DNA of 64,000 nucleotides. It comes from an uncultured Lachnospiraceae bacterium (GTDB lineage: Bacteria; Bacillota; Clostridia; Lachnospirales; Lachnospiraceae). Numbering within the stretch: position 1 is the stretch's first letter; every line of letters starts with the position of its first letter. The stretch covers positions 1 through 64,000 of the forward strand of contig CAJTWA010000004.1 of the NCBI GenBank assembly GCA_910580195.1, read 5' to 3'. The notes beneath the pieces were generated by a model. It had not been told where the DNA came from. It saw only the letters and a program-made list of their open reading frames with translations, and made no database searches. The position numbers were made by a program, and so were the translations under genes. Shown one piece after another: positions 1 through 9,175 of the stretch.

Positions 1-106
1 GCGCCCAACTTCTCTGGCAAGCGCAGCTTTTGTTCCGCGCGCGAAGCTGCGCATCGTTGCCCGAAGGGCTTTTCTTTCATAGGACGCATTTTCCTATGAA
101 AGAACA
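1..106. repeat. Dispersed hairpin repeat, family 2, copy 1
   Basis: This 106-bp stretch is nearly identical to 14105-14210 and has a diverged relative at 48326-48460. It carries GCGCGCGAAGCTGCGC, a CCCGAAGGG block and a terminal palindrome (TCTTTCATAGG pairing with CCTATGAAAGA). No ORF of note is present. The remaining 107-208 up to the chemoreceptor gene holds further short GC-rich inverted repeats but no gene that I can support. Confidence 0.75.
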
Positions 107-211
107 TATGCCAAAACAGCGGGCATAGGCTGCAGCCTGCTCATCCTTGGCCCATGCGGCGTCCCGCAGGCTGGCTGTAACAGTTACATTATTTTTACAG
201 GAGGACGATTG

Positions 212-2233
212 ATGAAAAAGATGAAAAAGAAAAACCCAAAACCAGCAAAAGCTGAAAAAAAGCAAAACCAGACACTGCAAAAACTTTTAGTTTCACAAGT
301 CACACGGTTATTCCTGATTTCTGTCATCGCACTGATTGTCGTATCCGGTGTATTCATGTACCTCAGCAATATGAACACGCTGCACGAAATGGCGGACGTC
401 GCCCTGAACTCAACCTCCTCCGCAGTGGAACAGACGCTGCATACATTGGAAGTAAATGCACTGAACGTAGCCTCCTTAGAAACCATCCGGGATACTGGTG
501 CATCCAAAGAGGAAAAGCTAGAAGCAATGGATAGCGTACGGACGCAGAACAACTATGACGAAGTAGGGTTTGTAGAATTGGACGGCCAAGGCTATTCCAA
601 TTACGGGGATTTCGACTTCAACGACCAGCTCCACTTCCAGTCGGCATCCAAGGGGGATGTCTTTGTCGGCGAGCCCATCATAAACCGGCTGAACGGCGAA
701 GTCATCATTATTTCAGGCGCACCGGTTTACAATGACAGCAAAATTGTGGGCACTGTGTACATTGTCGACCATGTGGCATCCGTCAATGATAAAATCGGGG
801 AGATTACATTTGGGAAAACGGGGCATGCCTACATTATAAATAAAGAAGGGACTGTCATATTCCATAAAGACGAGCAGGAAATCGCAGACCAGTCCAACGC
901 TATTTCCCAGCACCAAGCAGATGGGAAAAACGCCTCACTGGCAAAGGCAACCGAAAAAATCCTTTCCACTTCTGAATCTGGGACAATTTCGTACTGGAAA
1001 AGCGGAAAGCGCATGTTTGCGGCATACTGCCCCGTCACAGGCCATGGGGACTGGCGCCTTATCATTACCGCGCCCCACAGCGAATTCACATCCATGGTCC
1101 TTGTTTCGGTCATTGTCAACAGCGCCATCGGCATCCTCCTTCTGTCTTTCAATATCGTGCTGATGAAACGGCAGATCAAAGATATCATCAACCCTGTCGA
1201 CTCCGTAACAGAGCGGCTGGTGAAGCTTGCAGAAGGGGACTTAAAGACGCCGGTTGAGGTCCTAAACACTGGGAACGAGCTTGCCATCCTTTCCAACAAC
1301 CTCAACGATACCATACAGAGCCTGAACTTGTATATCTCGGACATCACCCGGGTGCTTGCACAGCTATCCGCCGGAAACTTGGATATACAGACAGAAGCAG
1401 ATTTCACAGGGGATTTTGTCAGCTTAAAAGAATCCATTGACACCATTGTCGGCTCCCTCAATGAAACAATGGCCCAGATGAACAATGCAGCGGACCTTGT
1501 GGCAGACCATTCAGACGGAACCTCACAGGGCGCCAAAAACCTAGCGAACAGCACCATCGACCAAGCGAGCGTATTAGAGGAGCTGACTGCAAGCATCGCA
1601 GGGGTTTCCGAACAGGTACGGCTTACGGCAGATAATGCCGTCAAGGCAAATATGCGTTCCTTGGAGGCAGAGAAAAACGTGGAAACCTGCAACCAGCAGA
1701 TGCAGTCCATGATTACCGCCATGTCAGAAATCAAAGCCGGCTCTGCCAAAATCGGCGACATCATCAAAAGCATTGAAGATATTGCAGAACAGACCAACCT
1801 GTTATCCTTAAATGCTGCCATTGAGGCCGCCCGTGCCGGCGAGGCTGGAAGAGGATTTTCCGTTGTTGCCGAGGAAGTGCGCAGCCTTGCGGAAGAAAGC
1901 GCAAAAGCGGCCCAGAACACTGCCAAGCTGATTATAAAATCCATTGAAACCGTAGAGAATGGGACAAGCATTGTCAATGAAACAGCCGAATCCCTCACGC
2001 AGGTGGTAAGCAGCACCAGTGAAATTACCAGCATTATTGCAGAAATCGCAGACGCGGCAAGGGAACAGGCAGCGGCTATTGAACAAATCAACATGGGATT
2101 TGAGCAGATGTCTGACGCAGTAACCACGAATTCCATGACGGCGCAGGAAAGCGCACAGTCCAGCGAAGAGCTGGCAACCCAAGCCCAGAACTTAAAAGGG
2201 CTGATTGGGCGCTTCTCCTTGAAAGATAACTGA
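212..2233 (+). CDS. Methyl-accepting chemotaxis protein with extracellular Cache-type sensor
   Basis: A transmembrane chemoreceptor of 673 aa that should report ligand binding to the CheA/CheW array. An early membrane segment (about residues 31-51) is followed by a roughly 240-residue extracytoplasmic region resembling a dCache domain (pattern GHAYIINKEGTVIFHKD). A second membrane segment lies near 295-318, then HAMP-like helices and the methyl-accepting signalling hairpin. The hallmark tip is AAIEAARAGEAGRGFSVVA. The ATG at 212 is preferred over the TTG at 209 because AGGAGG at 199-204 then sits 7 nt upstream. The gene stands alone, followed by hairpins, and no che genes are nearby. The ligand cannot be inferred. 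Confidence 0.93.
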   Translation: MKKMKKKNPKPAKAEKKQNQTLQKLLVSQVTRLFLISVIALIVVSGVFMYLSNMNTLHEMADVALNSTSSAVEQTLHTLEVNALNVASLETIRDTGASKEEKLEAMDSVRTQNNYDEVGFVELDGQGYSNYGDFDFNDQLHFQSASKGDVFVGEPIINRLNGEVIIISGAPVYNDSKIVGTVYIVDHVASVNDKIGEITFGKTGHAYIINKEGTVIFHKDEQEIADQSNAISQHQADGKNASLAKATEKILSTSESGTISYWKSGKRMFAAYCPVTGHGDWRLIITAPHSEFTSMVLVSVIVNSAIGILLLSFNIVLMKRQIKDIINPVDSVTERLVKLAEGDLKTPVEVLNTGNELAILSNNLNDTIQSLNLYISDITRVLAQLSAGNLDIQTEADFTGDFVSLKESIDTIVGSLNETMAQMNNAADLVADHSDGTSQGAKNLANSTIDQASVLEELTASIAGVSEQVRLTADNAVKANMRSLEAEKNVETCNQQMQSMITAMSEIKAGSAKIGDIIKSIEDIAEQTNLLSLNAAIEAARAGEAGRGFSVVAEEVRSLAEESAKAAQNTAKLIIKSIETVENGTSIVNETAESLTQVVSSTSEITSIIAEIADAAREQAAAIEQINMGFEQMSDAVTTNSMTAQESAQSSEELATQAQNLKGLIGRFSLKDN

Positions 2234-2290
2234 CAGTACATCCATCCCTCCACAAGGGCTTAACAGGGTTGATTGGATGATTGAATATTT

Positions 2291-2315
2291 CCTGCTGTGC
2301 AGCAGGCTGTTTTTC
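2291..2315 (+). terminator. Probable intrinsic terminator after the chemoreceptor gene
   Basis: The perfect palindrome CCTGCTGTGCAGCAGG is followed by CTGTTTTT, about 60 bp after the chemoreceptor stop codon. Confidence 0.6.
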
Positions 2316-2328
2316 CAGCCTATTTCTG

Positions 2329-2372
2329 TACGCCCCGTTTATGCTTCATAGCAAGCACAAACGGGGCGTATT
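2329..2372 (+). terminator. Second hairpin upstream of pyrB
   Basis: A 12-bp stem, TACGCCCCGTTT pairing with AAACGGGGCGTA, is followed by TTTG. It lies before the pyrB promoter, so it is probably a backup terminator rather than a pyrimidine attenuator. Confidence 0.5.
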
Positions 2373-2382
2373 TGAAAAATAC

Positions 2383-2411
2383 TTGCAATTTGCCCCCTTC
2401 TGTTATATGAT
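2383..2411 (+). promoter_or_regulatory. Likely pyrBI promoter
   Basis: TTGCAA (2383-2388) and TATGAT (2406-2411) are separated by 17 bp. They lie 34 bp upstream of the pyrB start and downstream of both hairpins. No PyrR-type attenuator is obvious. Confidence 0.55.
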
Positions 2412-2444
2412 AGTAAAAATCACTGTTAAATTAGGAGGAAAACT

Positions 2445-3365
2445 ATGCAGCATTTAATGAGCCCACTTGATTTGTCCGTAGAAGAATTGGACAGACTGCT
2501 TACTCTGGCAAATGACATTGAACAGCACCCACAGAAGTATGCCCACGCCTGTGACGGCAAGAAACTTGCCACCTGCTTCTACGAACCCAGCACCCGTACA
2601 AGGCTCAGCTTTGAAGCTGCCATGCTGAACCTTGGCGGGAGCGTCCTTGGCTTTTCCAGTGCAGACAGCAGCTCTGCTTCTAAGGGAGAAAGTGTTTCCG
2701 ATACCATCCGCGTGATTTCCTGTTACGCCGATATCTGCGCCATGCGCCATCCCAAAGAGGGTGCCCCATTGGTAGCGTCCCAAAGATCCCGTATCCCTGT
2801 CATCAATGCCGGCGACGGCGGCCACCAGCATCCCACCCAGACACTCACTGATTTGCTCACCATCCGTTCCCTGAAGGGACGCCTTGACAATCTTACCATC
2901 GGCCTGTGCGGCGACCTGAAATTCGGGCGCACCGTCCATTCCCTAATCCACGCCCTCATCCGTTACCCCCATATCCGGTTCATCCTGATTTCCCCGGAAG
3001 AACTCCGTGTTCCCAGCTATATCCGGGAGGAAGTGCTTGGGAACAACCATATCCAGTACAAGGAAGTGGAACGCCTGGAGGACGCTATCGGCGAATTGGA
3101 CATCCTGTACATGACAAGGGTGCAGCGGGAACGTTTCTTCAATGAGGACGACTACGTGCGGATGAAGGATTTCTACATCCTGAACCGGAAAAAAATGGCA
3201 CTTGCCAAAGATGACATGATTGTGATGCACCCGCTCCCAAGGGTCAACGAGATTTCCGTGGAGGTGGACGACGACCCAAGGGCTGCTTATTTCAAGCAGG
3301 CACAATACGGCGTGTATGTGCGGATGGCACTGATTCTTACATTATTGGAGGTAAACGTATGTTAA
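2445..3365 (+). CDS. pyrB: Aspartate carbamoyltransferase catalytic subunit
   Basis: Catalyses the committed step of pyrimidine synthesis, carbamoyl phosphate plus L-aspartate to N-carbamoyl-aspartate, in the cytoplasm. The 306 aa is the usual length. Visible landmarks are the carbamoyl-phosphate loop YEPSTRTRLSFE (about residues 45-56), HPTQTLTDL in the middle, and MHPLPRVNEI near residue 262. AGGAGG at 2433-2438 lies 6 nt before the ATG. The gene overlaps the regulatory-subunit gene pyrI by 7 nt, so the pair should be co-translated into an E. coli-like allosteric holoenzyme. Confidence 0.97.
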   Translation: MQHLMSPLDLSVEELDRLLTLANDIEQHPQKYAHACDGKKLATCFYEPSTRTRLSFEAAMLNLGGSVLGFSSADSSSASKGESVSDTIRVISCYADICAMRHPKEGAPLVASQRSRIPVINAGDGGHQHPTQTLTDLLTIRSLKGRLDNLTIGLCGDLKFGRTVHSLIHALIRYPHIRFILISPEELRVPSYIREEVLGNNHIQYKEVERLEDAIGELDILYMTRVQRERFFNEDDYVRMKDFYILNRKKMALAKDDMIVMHPLPRVNEISVEVDDDPRAAYFKQAQYGVYVRMALILTLLEVNVC

Positions 3366-3799
3366 ATGTAGGCGCAATTACGGAAGGCTTTGTCCTAGAC
3401 CATATCCAAGCAGGCACCAGCCTGTCCCTTTACCACGACTTAAAGCTGGACCAGCTGGACTGCTGCGTTGCCATTATCAAAAACGCCCGCAGCAATAAAA
3501 TGGGAAAAAAAGATATTTTAAAGGTAGAATGTGACATTGACACCTTGAACCTTGACGTGCTGGGCTTTATTGACCACAATATTACTGTCAATATTATCAA
3601 AGGGGAGAAAATTGTGGAAAAAAGGGAACTCAAACTTCCCAAGGAAATCAAAAATATCATCAAATGCAAGAACCCACGGTGCATTACTTCTACGGAACAG
3701 GAGCTGGACCAGATTTTCCTGCTGACAGATGCGAAAAACCAGACTTACCGGTGTAAATATTGTGAAGAGAAATACAAGGGGCATAAACGGGTCAGATAG
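3359..3799 (+). CDS. pyrI: Aspartate carbamoyltransferase regulatory subunit
   Basis: A 146-aa regulatory chain that binds nucleotide effectors and links catalytic trimers. The zinc site is complete: CKNPRC (C-x4-C) and CKYC (C-x2-C) near residues 109-141. A ribosome site (GGAGG, 7 nt before ATG) lies inside the end of pyrB. Catalytic subunits in many Firmicutes lack this partner, so its presence implies allosteric control of this enzyme. Confidence 0.96.
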   Translation: MLNVGAITEGFVLDHIQAGTSLSLYHDLKLDQLDCCVAIIKNARSNKMGKKDILKVECDIDTLNLDVLGFIDHNITVNIIKGEKIVEKRELKLPKEIKNIIKCKNPRCITSTEQELDQIFLLTDAKNQTYRCKYCEEKYKGHKRVR

Positions 3800-3892
3800 G
3801 GAACCTAGAAAATTTGGGGAAATTCCTGTTTTGTTATGTCCAAAACTGCAATCGGGATACACAGGGGAAATAAAAAAAATACGTGGCTTAAG

Positions 3893-3979
3893 GGAGCGTC
3901 AGTATTTTCTTGTAAGCATTTGCAAAGCGTCTGATTTATGGGATGTTTTGAAAAATCTATACAGAAATTCTGGCGCTCC
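3893..3979. repeat. Small inverted-repeat-bounded segment
   Basis: GGAGCGTCAG at the left edge pairs with CTGGCGCTCC at the right edge (one G-T pair) around about 67 bp of AT-rich sequence. It may be a short palindromic repeat or a terminator-like fold after pyrI. No coding potential was seen in 3800-3999. Confidence 0.35.
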
Positions 3980-3999
3980 TGATCTGCTGCCTTCTGTCC

Positions 4000-4395
4000 T
4001 TAACTCTTTTTAATAAATTCAGCCTTGCATTTCGGGCAGGTAATGCAGATTTTCCCCTTGCCTCTCGGCACCCTGACTTTCTGCTTACAGGAAGGGCATT
4101 TGTAGAAATGGTAAATTTTCCTCTGCTGGGCATGTTCTTTGCGGCGGTTCTTTTTTACTGCCAATTGGTAACGCCAGTTGAGGAACTTTTGGTTTTCCTG
4201 ATACCGCTTTTCCACTTGGCGGGACAGCATACGGTAATATTCATAGCCCATCAGCCCTAACGCCAGCAAATAAAAGATATTCCACCGGGAAAAAAGGGAA
4301 ACTACCAGCAAAGCCATGGAAATGCCCAAATACAGCTGCCCCAATTGGTCGGCCCCATATCTTCCTGCCATAAAATGCTGCATCTTCTGTTTCAT
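4000..4395 (-). CDS. Small membrane protein with C-terminal zinc ribbon, function unknown
   Basis: About 131 aa. Two hydrophobic segments (together about residues 20-50) are followed by a basic region and a C-terminal zinc-ribbon-like motif, CPSCKQKVRVPRGKGK then CPKC. The ATG at 4395 is favoured, with purine-rich GGAATGGGTGG upstream; a GTG at 4422 would add 9 residues. A convincing promoter lies at 4535-4563, so it is probably monocistronic. The zinc ribbon could bind nucleic acid or only fold the tail. I recognise the architecture but not a function. Confidence 0.7.
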   Translation of the reverse strand: MKQKMQHFMAGRYGADQLGQLYLGISMALLVVSLFSRWNIFYLLALGLMGYEYYRMLSRQVEKRYQENQKFLNWRYQLAVKKNRRKEHAQQRKIYHFYKCPSCKQKVRVPRGKGKICITCPKCKAEFIKKS

Positions 4396-4534
4396 AGTAA
4401 CCACCCATTCCTTTCGTTCCACTTAGGCACAAATAGCGATGAAAAACTTATTTATCACAGTACCAACCCCTGTTTCTCTGTGTACTCCTAGCCCGGGCCA
4501 AATGGGGCGGGCCACATCACTTCTGTTCCCTCCC

Positions 4535-4563
4535 ATAGTAGCGCAGAACACGCAGGAAGTCAA
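4535..4563 (-). promoter_or_regulatory. Promoter for the small zinc-ribbon membrane protein
   Basis: On the minus strand TTGACT (4563-4558) and TACTAT (4540-4535) are separated by exactly 17 bp. The transcript would have a leader of about 135 nt before the ATG at 4395. Confidence 0.6.
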
Positions 4564-4676
4564 CGGAGTTATTTTCTTTTAAGAATTTTTAATACTTTGT
4601 TTATCAGGTTCCCAAAGGCGTGGTTTCCAACCGTGCCCTTTGGCGCCTTTACGCCGGCTGCCTGTTCCTCCTCACA

Positions 4677-4702
4677 GAAAAGCACGGCTTTTCAGCCGTG
4701 CC
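4677..4702 (-). terminator. Intrinsic terminator of the RNase P RNA gene
   Basis: On the minus strand the stem GCACGGCT/AGCCGTGC, with a 4-nt loop, is followed by TTTTC. It lies about 35 bp past the RNA 3' end. Confidence 0.75.
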
Positions 4703-4736
4703 CTATCGTATGTCCTGTCCTTTTTGATATAGCATA

Positions 4737-5087
4737 TGCCAAGCAGGGCTATAAGCCGGGTTATGTCTTGGATAACCATCTATCTCGTTCCGCTGTTGCC
4801 AGCGAAATCCAGCGGCCTACCTAAAGCTGGCGGGCCACGTCAACGCTTTTGTTCGGCCTTGCTTCGGATGGGGTTTACATGTGCCCCGGCTGTTGCCAGC
4901 CGGGCGGTAGTCTCTTACACTGCCCTTCCACCCTTACTATTATTGCTAATAGCGGTTCATTTCTGTTGCACTGTCCTTAGAGTCGCCTCCACCGGCCGTT
5001 AACCGGCATCCTGCCCTGTGAAGCCCGGACTTTCCTCACCTGCGGCCTTTCGGCGCCTGCAGGCGCGGTTATCTGCCCTACTTGGCT
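4737..5087 (-). ncRNA. rnpB: RNase P RNA (bacterial class A)
   Basis: The catalytic RNA of RNase P, which removes 5' leaders from pre-tRNAs. Read on the minus strand it has the universal core GAGGAAAGTCCGGGC, the ACAGTGCAACAGA and GTAAGGGTGGAA regions, GGTAAACCCC-like and AAGGCCGAACA segments, and the 3' conserved AACCCGGCTTATAG. The ends pair as P1 (GCCAAGTAGG with CCTGCTTGGC). The length of about 350 nt and the helix order fit the A type. A terminator follows. Confidence 0.96.
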
Positions 5088-5257
5088 GCCATATTGGTTG
5101 TACGTCCAAGCCCTTCCTTGCTAAAATAGGAGCTTGGCTAATTCCAATACAATCCAATTTATAATTACCGTTACAGTAATCCTTAGATATCCTAACATAT
5201 CCTTAAGCAGAAAGCAAGATTTTACAGAAGATTTTATTCTCCGCCAGTTTTCCAAAA

Positions 5258-5312
5258 ATAAACTTCCCGGCAGCAGAGCCTGCAGGGATTAACCCTAACC
5301 CCGCTCTGCTCG
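5258..5312 (-). terminator. Probable terminator downstream of the kinase-like gene
   Basis: On the minus strand AGCAGAG and CTCTGCT flank an inner GGGTTAATCCC hairpin, followed by GTTTATTTTT. It lies between the end of the kinase-like gene and rnpB. The rest of 5088-5373 shows no gene. Confidence 0.5.
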
Positions 5313-5373
5313 GTAAAACTCTGATTGCAGCAAGCTGCGGGGTACCAGGCCCGTGAACAAAAACGCCCCCAAC

Positions 5374-7038
5374 TCAGACATTAAAGCAGCTCCCCCCGAT
5401 AAATTCCCGCAAAATCGAATTCCGCCCAATATCTTCGCTGGGCACCGGAAGGAAATAGTCCAGAAATTTCAGCAGCCGCTTGGCTTCTGTATATTCCTTA
5501 CATTCCTTGTCAATTTCAAACAGCAGGGGCTCTGCATATTGTTTGAGCACTGCAAGCTCGTAAATCAGGGCGGAATTAAACATAATGTCCGCCTCCTCCT
5601 GAAATGGGAAAATATACTGCTCCTCCCCCCGCCGGACAGAATCCCACATGGCAATGGTTTCCCTTGCCGAAATGTTCCGGTTCCGCGCATCCCTTACCAT
5701 CCGCCGTATCATCCTGCCGTCCGTGGTAGGCAGGTTGTTGTGCTCGTCAATGTTGAGCTGGGTCAATGCGCTGATATAGATTTTCAGCTTGCTGGATTCC
5801 GGGAGGGAATAAGACAGCTTGCCGTTCAGCCCATGGATCCCCTCCAGCACAAGGATGTCATTTTTGCCAAGCTGCTTAAAATTCCCTTTGTACTCCCGTT
5901 TCCCCGTGCGGAAATTATATGTAGGCAGCGAAATGCGCTCCCCGCCCAGCAAAGCGGACATGTCATGGTTAAACAGCTCTATGTCAAGGGCCTCCAGACA
6001 TTCAAAATTATAATTCCCATTCTCATCCTTCGGCGTATCCACCCGGTCCACATAATAGTCGTCCAAGGCAATTGGGTGGGGTTTCAGCCCTTGCGCCATC
6101 AATTGGATGGAAAGCCGGTGGGAAAATGTGGTTTTCCCGGAAGAAGACGGGCCTGCAACCATAATGAATTTCTTATCAGGCTGTGCGGCAATCTTTTCCG
6201 CCAATGTCCCAATCTTGCGCTCCATCAATGCCTCCGCCACAAGGATGACGTCCCGGATCCTGCCCTGCGCCACTGCGTCATTCAACGCCCCTATGGTGCC
6301 GATTTCCATTTTTTTGCTCCACTCCGCGGACTCCCGCAGCACATGGAACAGCTTGTGGGATGGGACAAATTTCGCAGGGGCCTTCGTGTTTTTATCTGGG
6401 AACATCACCACAAACCCATCTTCGTACCGCTCCAGCCCAAAATATTTTAAATACCCGGTATCAGGCACCATATAGCCGTAAAAATAATCCATATAATGGC
6501 CAATGCTGTAAATATTTACCTTAGAGCTGCGCCGGTAGGAAAACAGCCGCTCCTTATCGTGCATCCCCAGTTCCCGGAACAGGGCAACCGCCTCGTCCGT
6601 GGAAATGCTTTTCTTCTGGAGGGGTATTTTTTCCTCCGCCAGGCGTTCCATTTCATTTTGGAGCCTTACCAAATATTCCCTGCTGGGCTGCTCCCCGTCT
6701 AATTCACAGTAATACCCTTGGCTGATGGAATGCATCACCTTGACTGTGACACTCTTGTTATCCTCTTTGGCAAGGTTGCAGACCGCACGCTGCATTAAAA
6801 ATGTCACGCTCCGGCGGTACGCTTTCCTTCCGGCTTTATCCTTCACCGTGATAAAAGAAAGCTCCCCGTCCGCCTTCACCCTGCGGCGCAATTCCCGCAG
6901 CCGGTTATTGAACAGCACCAGCACAATGTCGTCTGCAAACTGGGACTGGTACTCCGCTGCAATCTCTTGGTATGGCGTCCCTTTTTTATACTGTTTCTCC
7001 TCCCCGTTTATTTTTATGTGATATAAGGTTTCCTCCAT
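5374..7038 (-). CDS. TGS / ThrRS-editing-like / uridine kinase-like protein
   Basis: A 554-aa cytoplasmic protein of the Firmicutes nucleoside-kinase (uridine kinase-like) family. An N-terminal TGS-like segment (about 1-60) and a region resembling the second additional domain of threonyl-tRNA synthetase (about 70-230) precede a P-loop kinase domain of the phosphoribulokinase/uridine kinase fold. The Walker A is GPSSSGKTTFSHR near residue 295, with LDDYYVDR shortly after. It is the last gene of the leftward run after nif3-like, 105 bp downstream of it. The true substrate is not established by sequence; a nucleoside is the family expectation. Confidence 0.85.
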   Translation of the reverse strand: MEETLYHIKINGEEKQYKKGTPYQEIAAEYQSQFADDIVLVLFNNRLRELRRRVKADGELSFITVKDKAGRKAYRRSVTFLMQRAVCNLAKEDNKSVTVKVMHSISQGYYCELDGEQPSREYLVRLQNEMERLAEEKIPLQKKSISTDEAVALFRELGMHDKERLFSYRRSSKVNIYSIGHYMDYFYGYMVPDTGYLKYFGLERYEDGFVVMFPDKNTKAPAKFVPSHKLFHVLRESAEWSKKMEIGTIGALNDAVAQGRIRDVILVAEALMERKIGTLAEKIAAQPDKKFIMVAGPSSSGKTTFSHRLSIQLMAQGLKPHPIALDDYYVDRVDTPKDENGNYNFECLEALDIELFNHDMSALLGGERISLPTYNFRTGKREYKGNFKQLGKNDILVLEGIHGLNGKLSYSLPESSKLKIYISALTQLNIDEHNNLPTTDGRMIRRMVRDARNRNISARETIAMWDSVRRGEEQYIFPFQEEADIMFNSALIYELAVLKQYAEPLLFEIDKECKEYTEAKRLLKFLDYFLPVPSEDIGRNSILREFIGGSCFNV

Positions 7039-7143
7039 GTCCTTTTACCTTCTTTTCCTATATTCTGATGAAAGACAAAAAGCTGCCGCCCTGTTGGGGC
7101 AATCCCTTGAAATTTTATGGATATGCTCCTAATTTCCCTGCCG

Positions 7144-7926
7144 TTATTGGTAGGTAAATGGCTGCCGCACCGGCTGGGCAATTACCTGAATCCCGGTGGT
7201 ATGTGTTTCCAGAAATTCTTTTAGGTAGGGGATAAACATTTTTTCCACCCCATAATGGCCTGCGTCAATAATTGCAAGGCCTTGGGCAGCCGCGTCTATG
7301 CCTTCGTGGTGGCCGATGTCCCCGGTAATCAATACCTGCGCCCCAGCCTCCACCGCCTTTCCAATTACGCTTTTCCCAGAGCCCGGGCAGATGGCTGCCC
7401 TTTGCACCTTTTGGTCCGGCCTGCCATAAATTTTTACCAGCCCAACCCCAAACACTTCCTTCACTTTCCCCGCGCAGTCCGCCACTGTCATTTCACAGGG
7501 AAGTTCCCCGACTTTCCCAATCCCCGACGGCTCCTGCAGGTCCCAGTACGTAACATCCAGCACTTTGCAATCCGTAAGGCCCATGCGCCCGGCAGCCAGC
7601 TCTGCCATGCCCTTGACGTCAAAATTCGTATGCATGGCATAACAGGAAATGTTGTTTTTGATTAAAGCAAGTACCCGCCGCCCGGTAAAATCAGCAGTAT
7701 TCACTTTTTTCAAGCCTTGGAAAATCAGCGGATGGTGGGTCAAAAGCAAATCTGCGCCTGCCGCAGCTGCCTCCCCGATTGTTTCATCCGTAGCATCCAG
7801 CGCAATATAAATGGTAGTTACCTCCTGCTCAAAATCCCCTACCAAAAGCCCCACATTGTCCCAAGTGCACGCAAACCGCCCCGGGGAATGTTCCTCCAAT
7901 ATTTCTATGACTTCACGGCAAACCAT
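7144..7926 (-). CDS. Nif3-like dinuclear metal centre protein (YqfO family)
   Basis: A 260-aa member of the Nif3/DUF34 family (annotated in databases as GTP cyclohydrolase 1 type 2 homologue). Metal-site signatures are visible: LLLTHHPLIFQGLKK near residue 60, HTNFDVKG near 97, and a C-terminal H-x3-E in AGHYGVEKMF. These proteins are ring-forming and bind two metal ions. The reaction is unsettled. It sits directly downstream of trmK, as in many Firmicutes. The insert domain found in some homologues is absent, and the length fits the short form. Confidence 0.9.
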   Translation of the reverse strand: MVCREVIEILEEHSPGRFACTWDNVGLLVGDFEQEVTTIYIALDATDETIGEAAAAGADLLLTHHPLIFQGLKKVNTADFTGRRVLALIKNNISCYAMHTNFDVKGMAELAAGRMGLTDCKVLDVTYWDLQEPSGIGKVGELPCEMTVADCAGKVKEVFGVGLVKIYGRPDQKVQRAAICPGSGKSVIGKAVEAGAQVLITGDIGHHEGIDAAAQGLAIIDAGHYGVEKMFIPYLKEFLETHTTGIQVIAQPVRQPFTYQ

Positions 7927-8004
7927 ATGACTGCCTCCTTCCTAATGTCCTGTAAAATCGCAGGCCCTTCTATGCAAAACATGCACATAAGGAGAAAATA
8001 TGCA

Positions 8005-8793
8005 TTACCTGCCATCCATCAGGACCAGTGCTTCCCTGATATCGTCTAAATCCCGCAATAGTTCCTCCCTGCGCCCAGTGATGTCCTGCTTGGCATTTTC
8101 CTGAAGCTGCCCTAAAACCTTCTGCTTTTGCTGCTGTTGGCGCAATAGGAACTGCTTTAGCACGGGATGATGCTGTTCCAGCAGGATTGGCCCGAACTTG
8201 CAAGCAAGGCGGCCGGACTGCCATGGCTCCTTAGAAAGCGGCATCCCGTTTCCGCCCCAGCAGGGCTCTTGGCCTCTGTTCTCCCACGTTACAGGGGAAT
8301 CCCCGCTCCCGCATCCTGCATATTCCGCTGCAATGACAGGATAATACTTCCCGTCCTCCAGCACCATGTCCTCCGCTGTTATCCGGTATCCCCCTGCAGC
8401 CAGAAACTGCCGGAAGGCCATCACCTCCGACTGGGGCTGCAGCACTAGTTTTCCAGCGCTTTGGGCAGTTTCCTTCCCTTGGGCTAAAATCCGCTGCATC
8501 AGCGCCCCGCCCATCCCGGCAATTACGATTACGTCTGCTTCTCCCGGCCTTAGCTCTGAGCACCCATCTGACAGCCTTGTTTCAATCTGCTTTTCCAGCC
8601 CATATTGCAAAATATGCTCCTTCGCCCGGCGCAGGGGGCCTTGGTTGACGTCCATGGCAATGGCCCGTTCTGCTTTTTTGCTTAAGACCAAATGCACTGG
8701 TATGTACCCGTGGTCTGTACCCACGTCTGCCACTGTTTTGCAGGAACCTGCAAGGCCTGCCACTGAAAGCAGCCTTTTCGACAAATTAATCAT
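8005..8793 (-). CDS. trmK: tRNA (adenine-22-N1)-methyltransferase TrmK
   Basis: A SAM-dependent methylase of tRNA A22, about 262 aa. The Rossmann motif I is VADVGTDHGYIPVHL near residue 20, with VIVIAGMGGALMQRIL as the characteristic TrmK block near residue 90. The C-terminal half is a helical coiled-coil-like tail rich in Q/K/E. The ATG at 8793 was chosen because it gives MINLSKRL, the usual family start, and has AGGAG upstream. It lies between rpoD and the nif3-like gene, the standard Firmicutes arrangement. The 380 bp between it and rpoD hold no gene that I can support. Confidence 0.93.
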   Translation of the reverse strand: MINLSKRLLSVAGLAGSCKTVADVGTDHGYIPVHLVLSKKAERAIAMDVNQGPLRRAKEHILQYGLEKQIETRLSDGCSELRPGEADVIVIAGMGGALMQRILAQGKETAQSAGKLVLQPQSEVMAFRQFLAAGGYRITAEDMVLEDGKYYPVIAAEYAGCGSGDSPVTWENRGQEPCWGGNGMPLSKEPWQSGRLACKFGPILLEQHHPVLKQFLLRQQQQKQKVLGQLQENAKQDITGRREELLRDLDDIREALVLMDGR

Positions 8794-9175
8794 CGCAAAA
8801 CTCCTATTTCCCGATTCTCCCCGTTGCCCGGATGACGGCAGTTCCCGCCTTTCCAGCTCCTGCCTCATTGCAGGTTCTTCCAGAAGTTTTTATATTTCCC
8901 TGCAGTAAATATTGAGGGAATTGAAAGAAACTTACTATTTTAATGAAAACGAAACCCGGCTGGGTATACATCCATGGAACAGCCCTCCGCCCCACAAAAC
9001 AGGATTTCTGCTTTTCCATAAATCCATCGGGGCCGTGATTTATCCTGCTTCACCGCTGAAAGAATCCCAAATAGCCCTTTGGTTTTCTGGCTTTCCCTAT
9101 GGCAAACCCCATCCCTGCCCCATCGTTTCCGCATACCGGAACTCACCCAAATTCTTTCCGTTTCTTCTATTTTTA

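Noticed and set aside
829..2253. Long minus-strand open frame opposite the first chemoreceptor gene
   Set aside because: Antisense shadow of a well-supported receptor; low-complexity composition, no ribosome site.
2329..2372. PyrR-type attenuator before pyrB
   Set aside because: The hairpin lies upstream of the likely promoter, and no anti-terminator or PyrR-binding loop is visible.
5353..6450. Plus-strand frame of 365 codons opposite the kinase-like gene
   Set aside because: Shadow frame of a gene with a clear P-loop kinase domain on the other strand.
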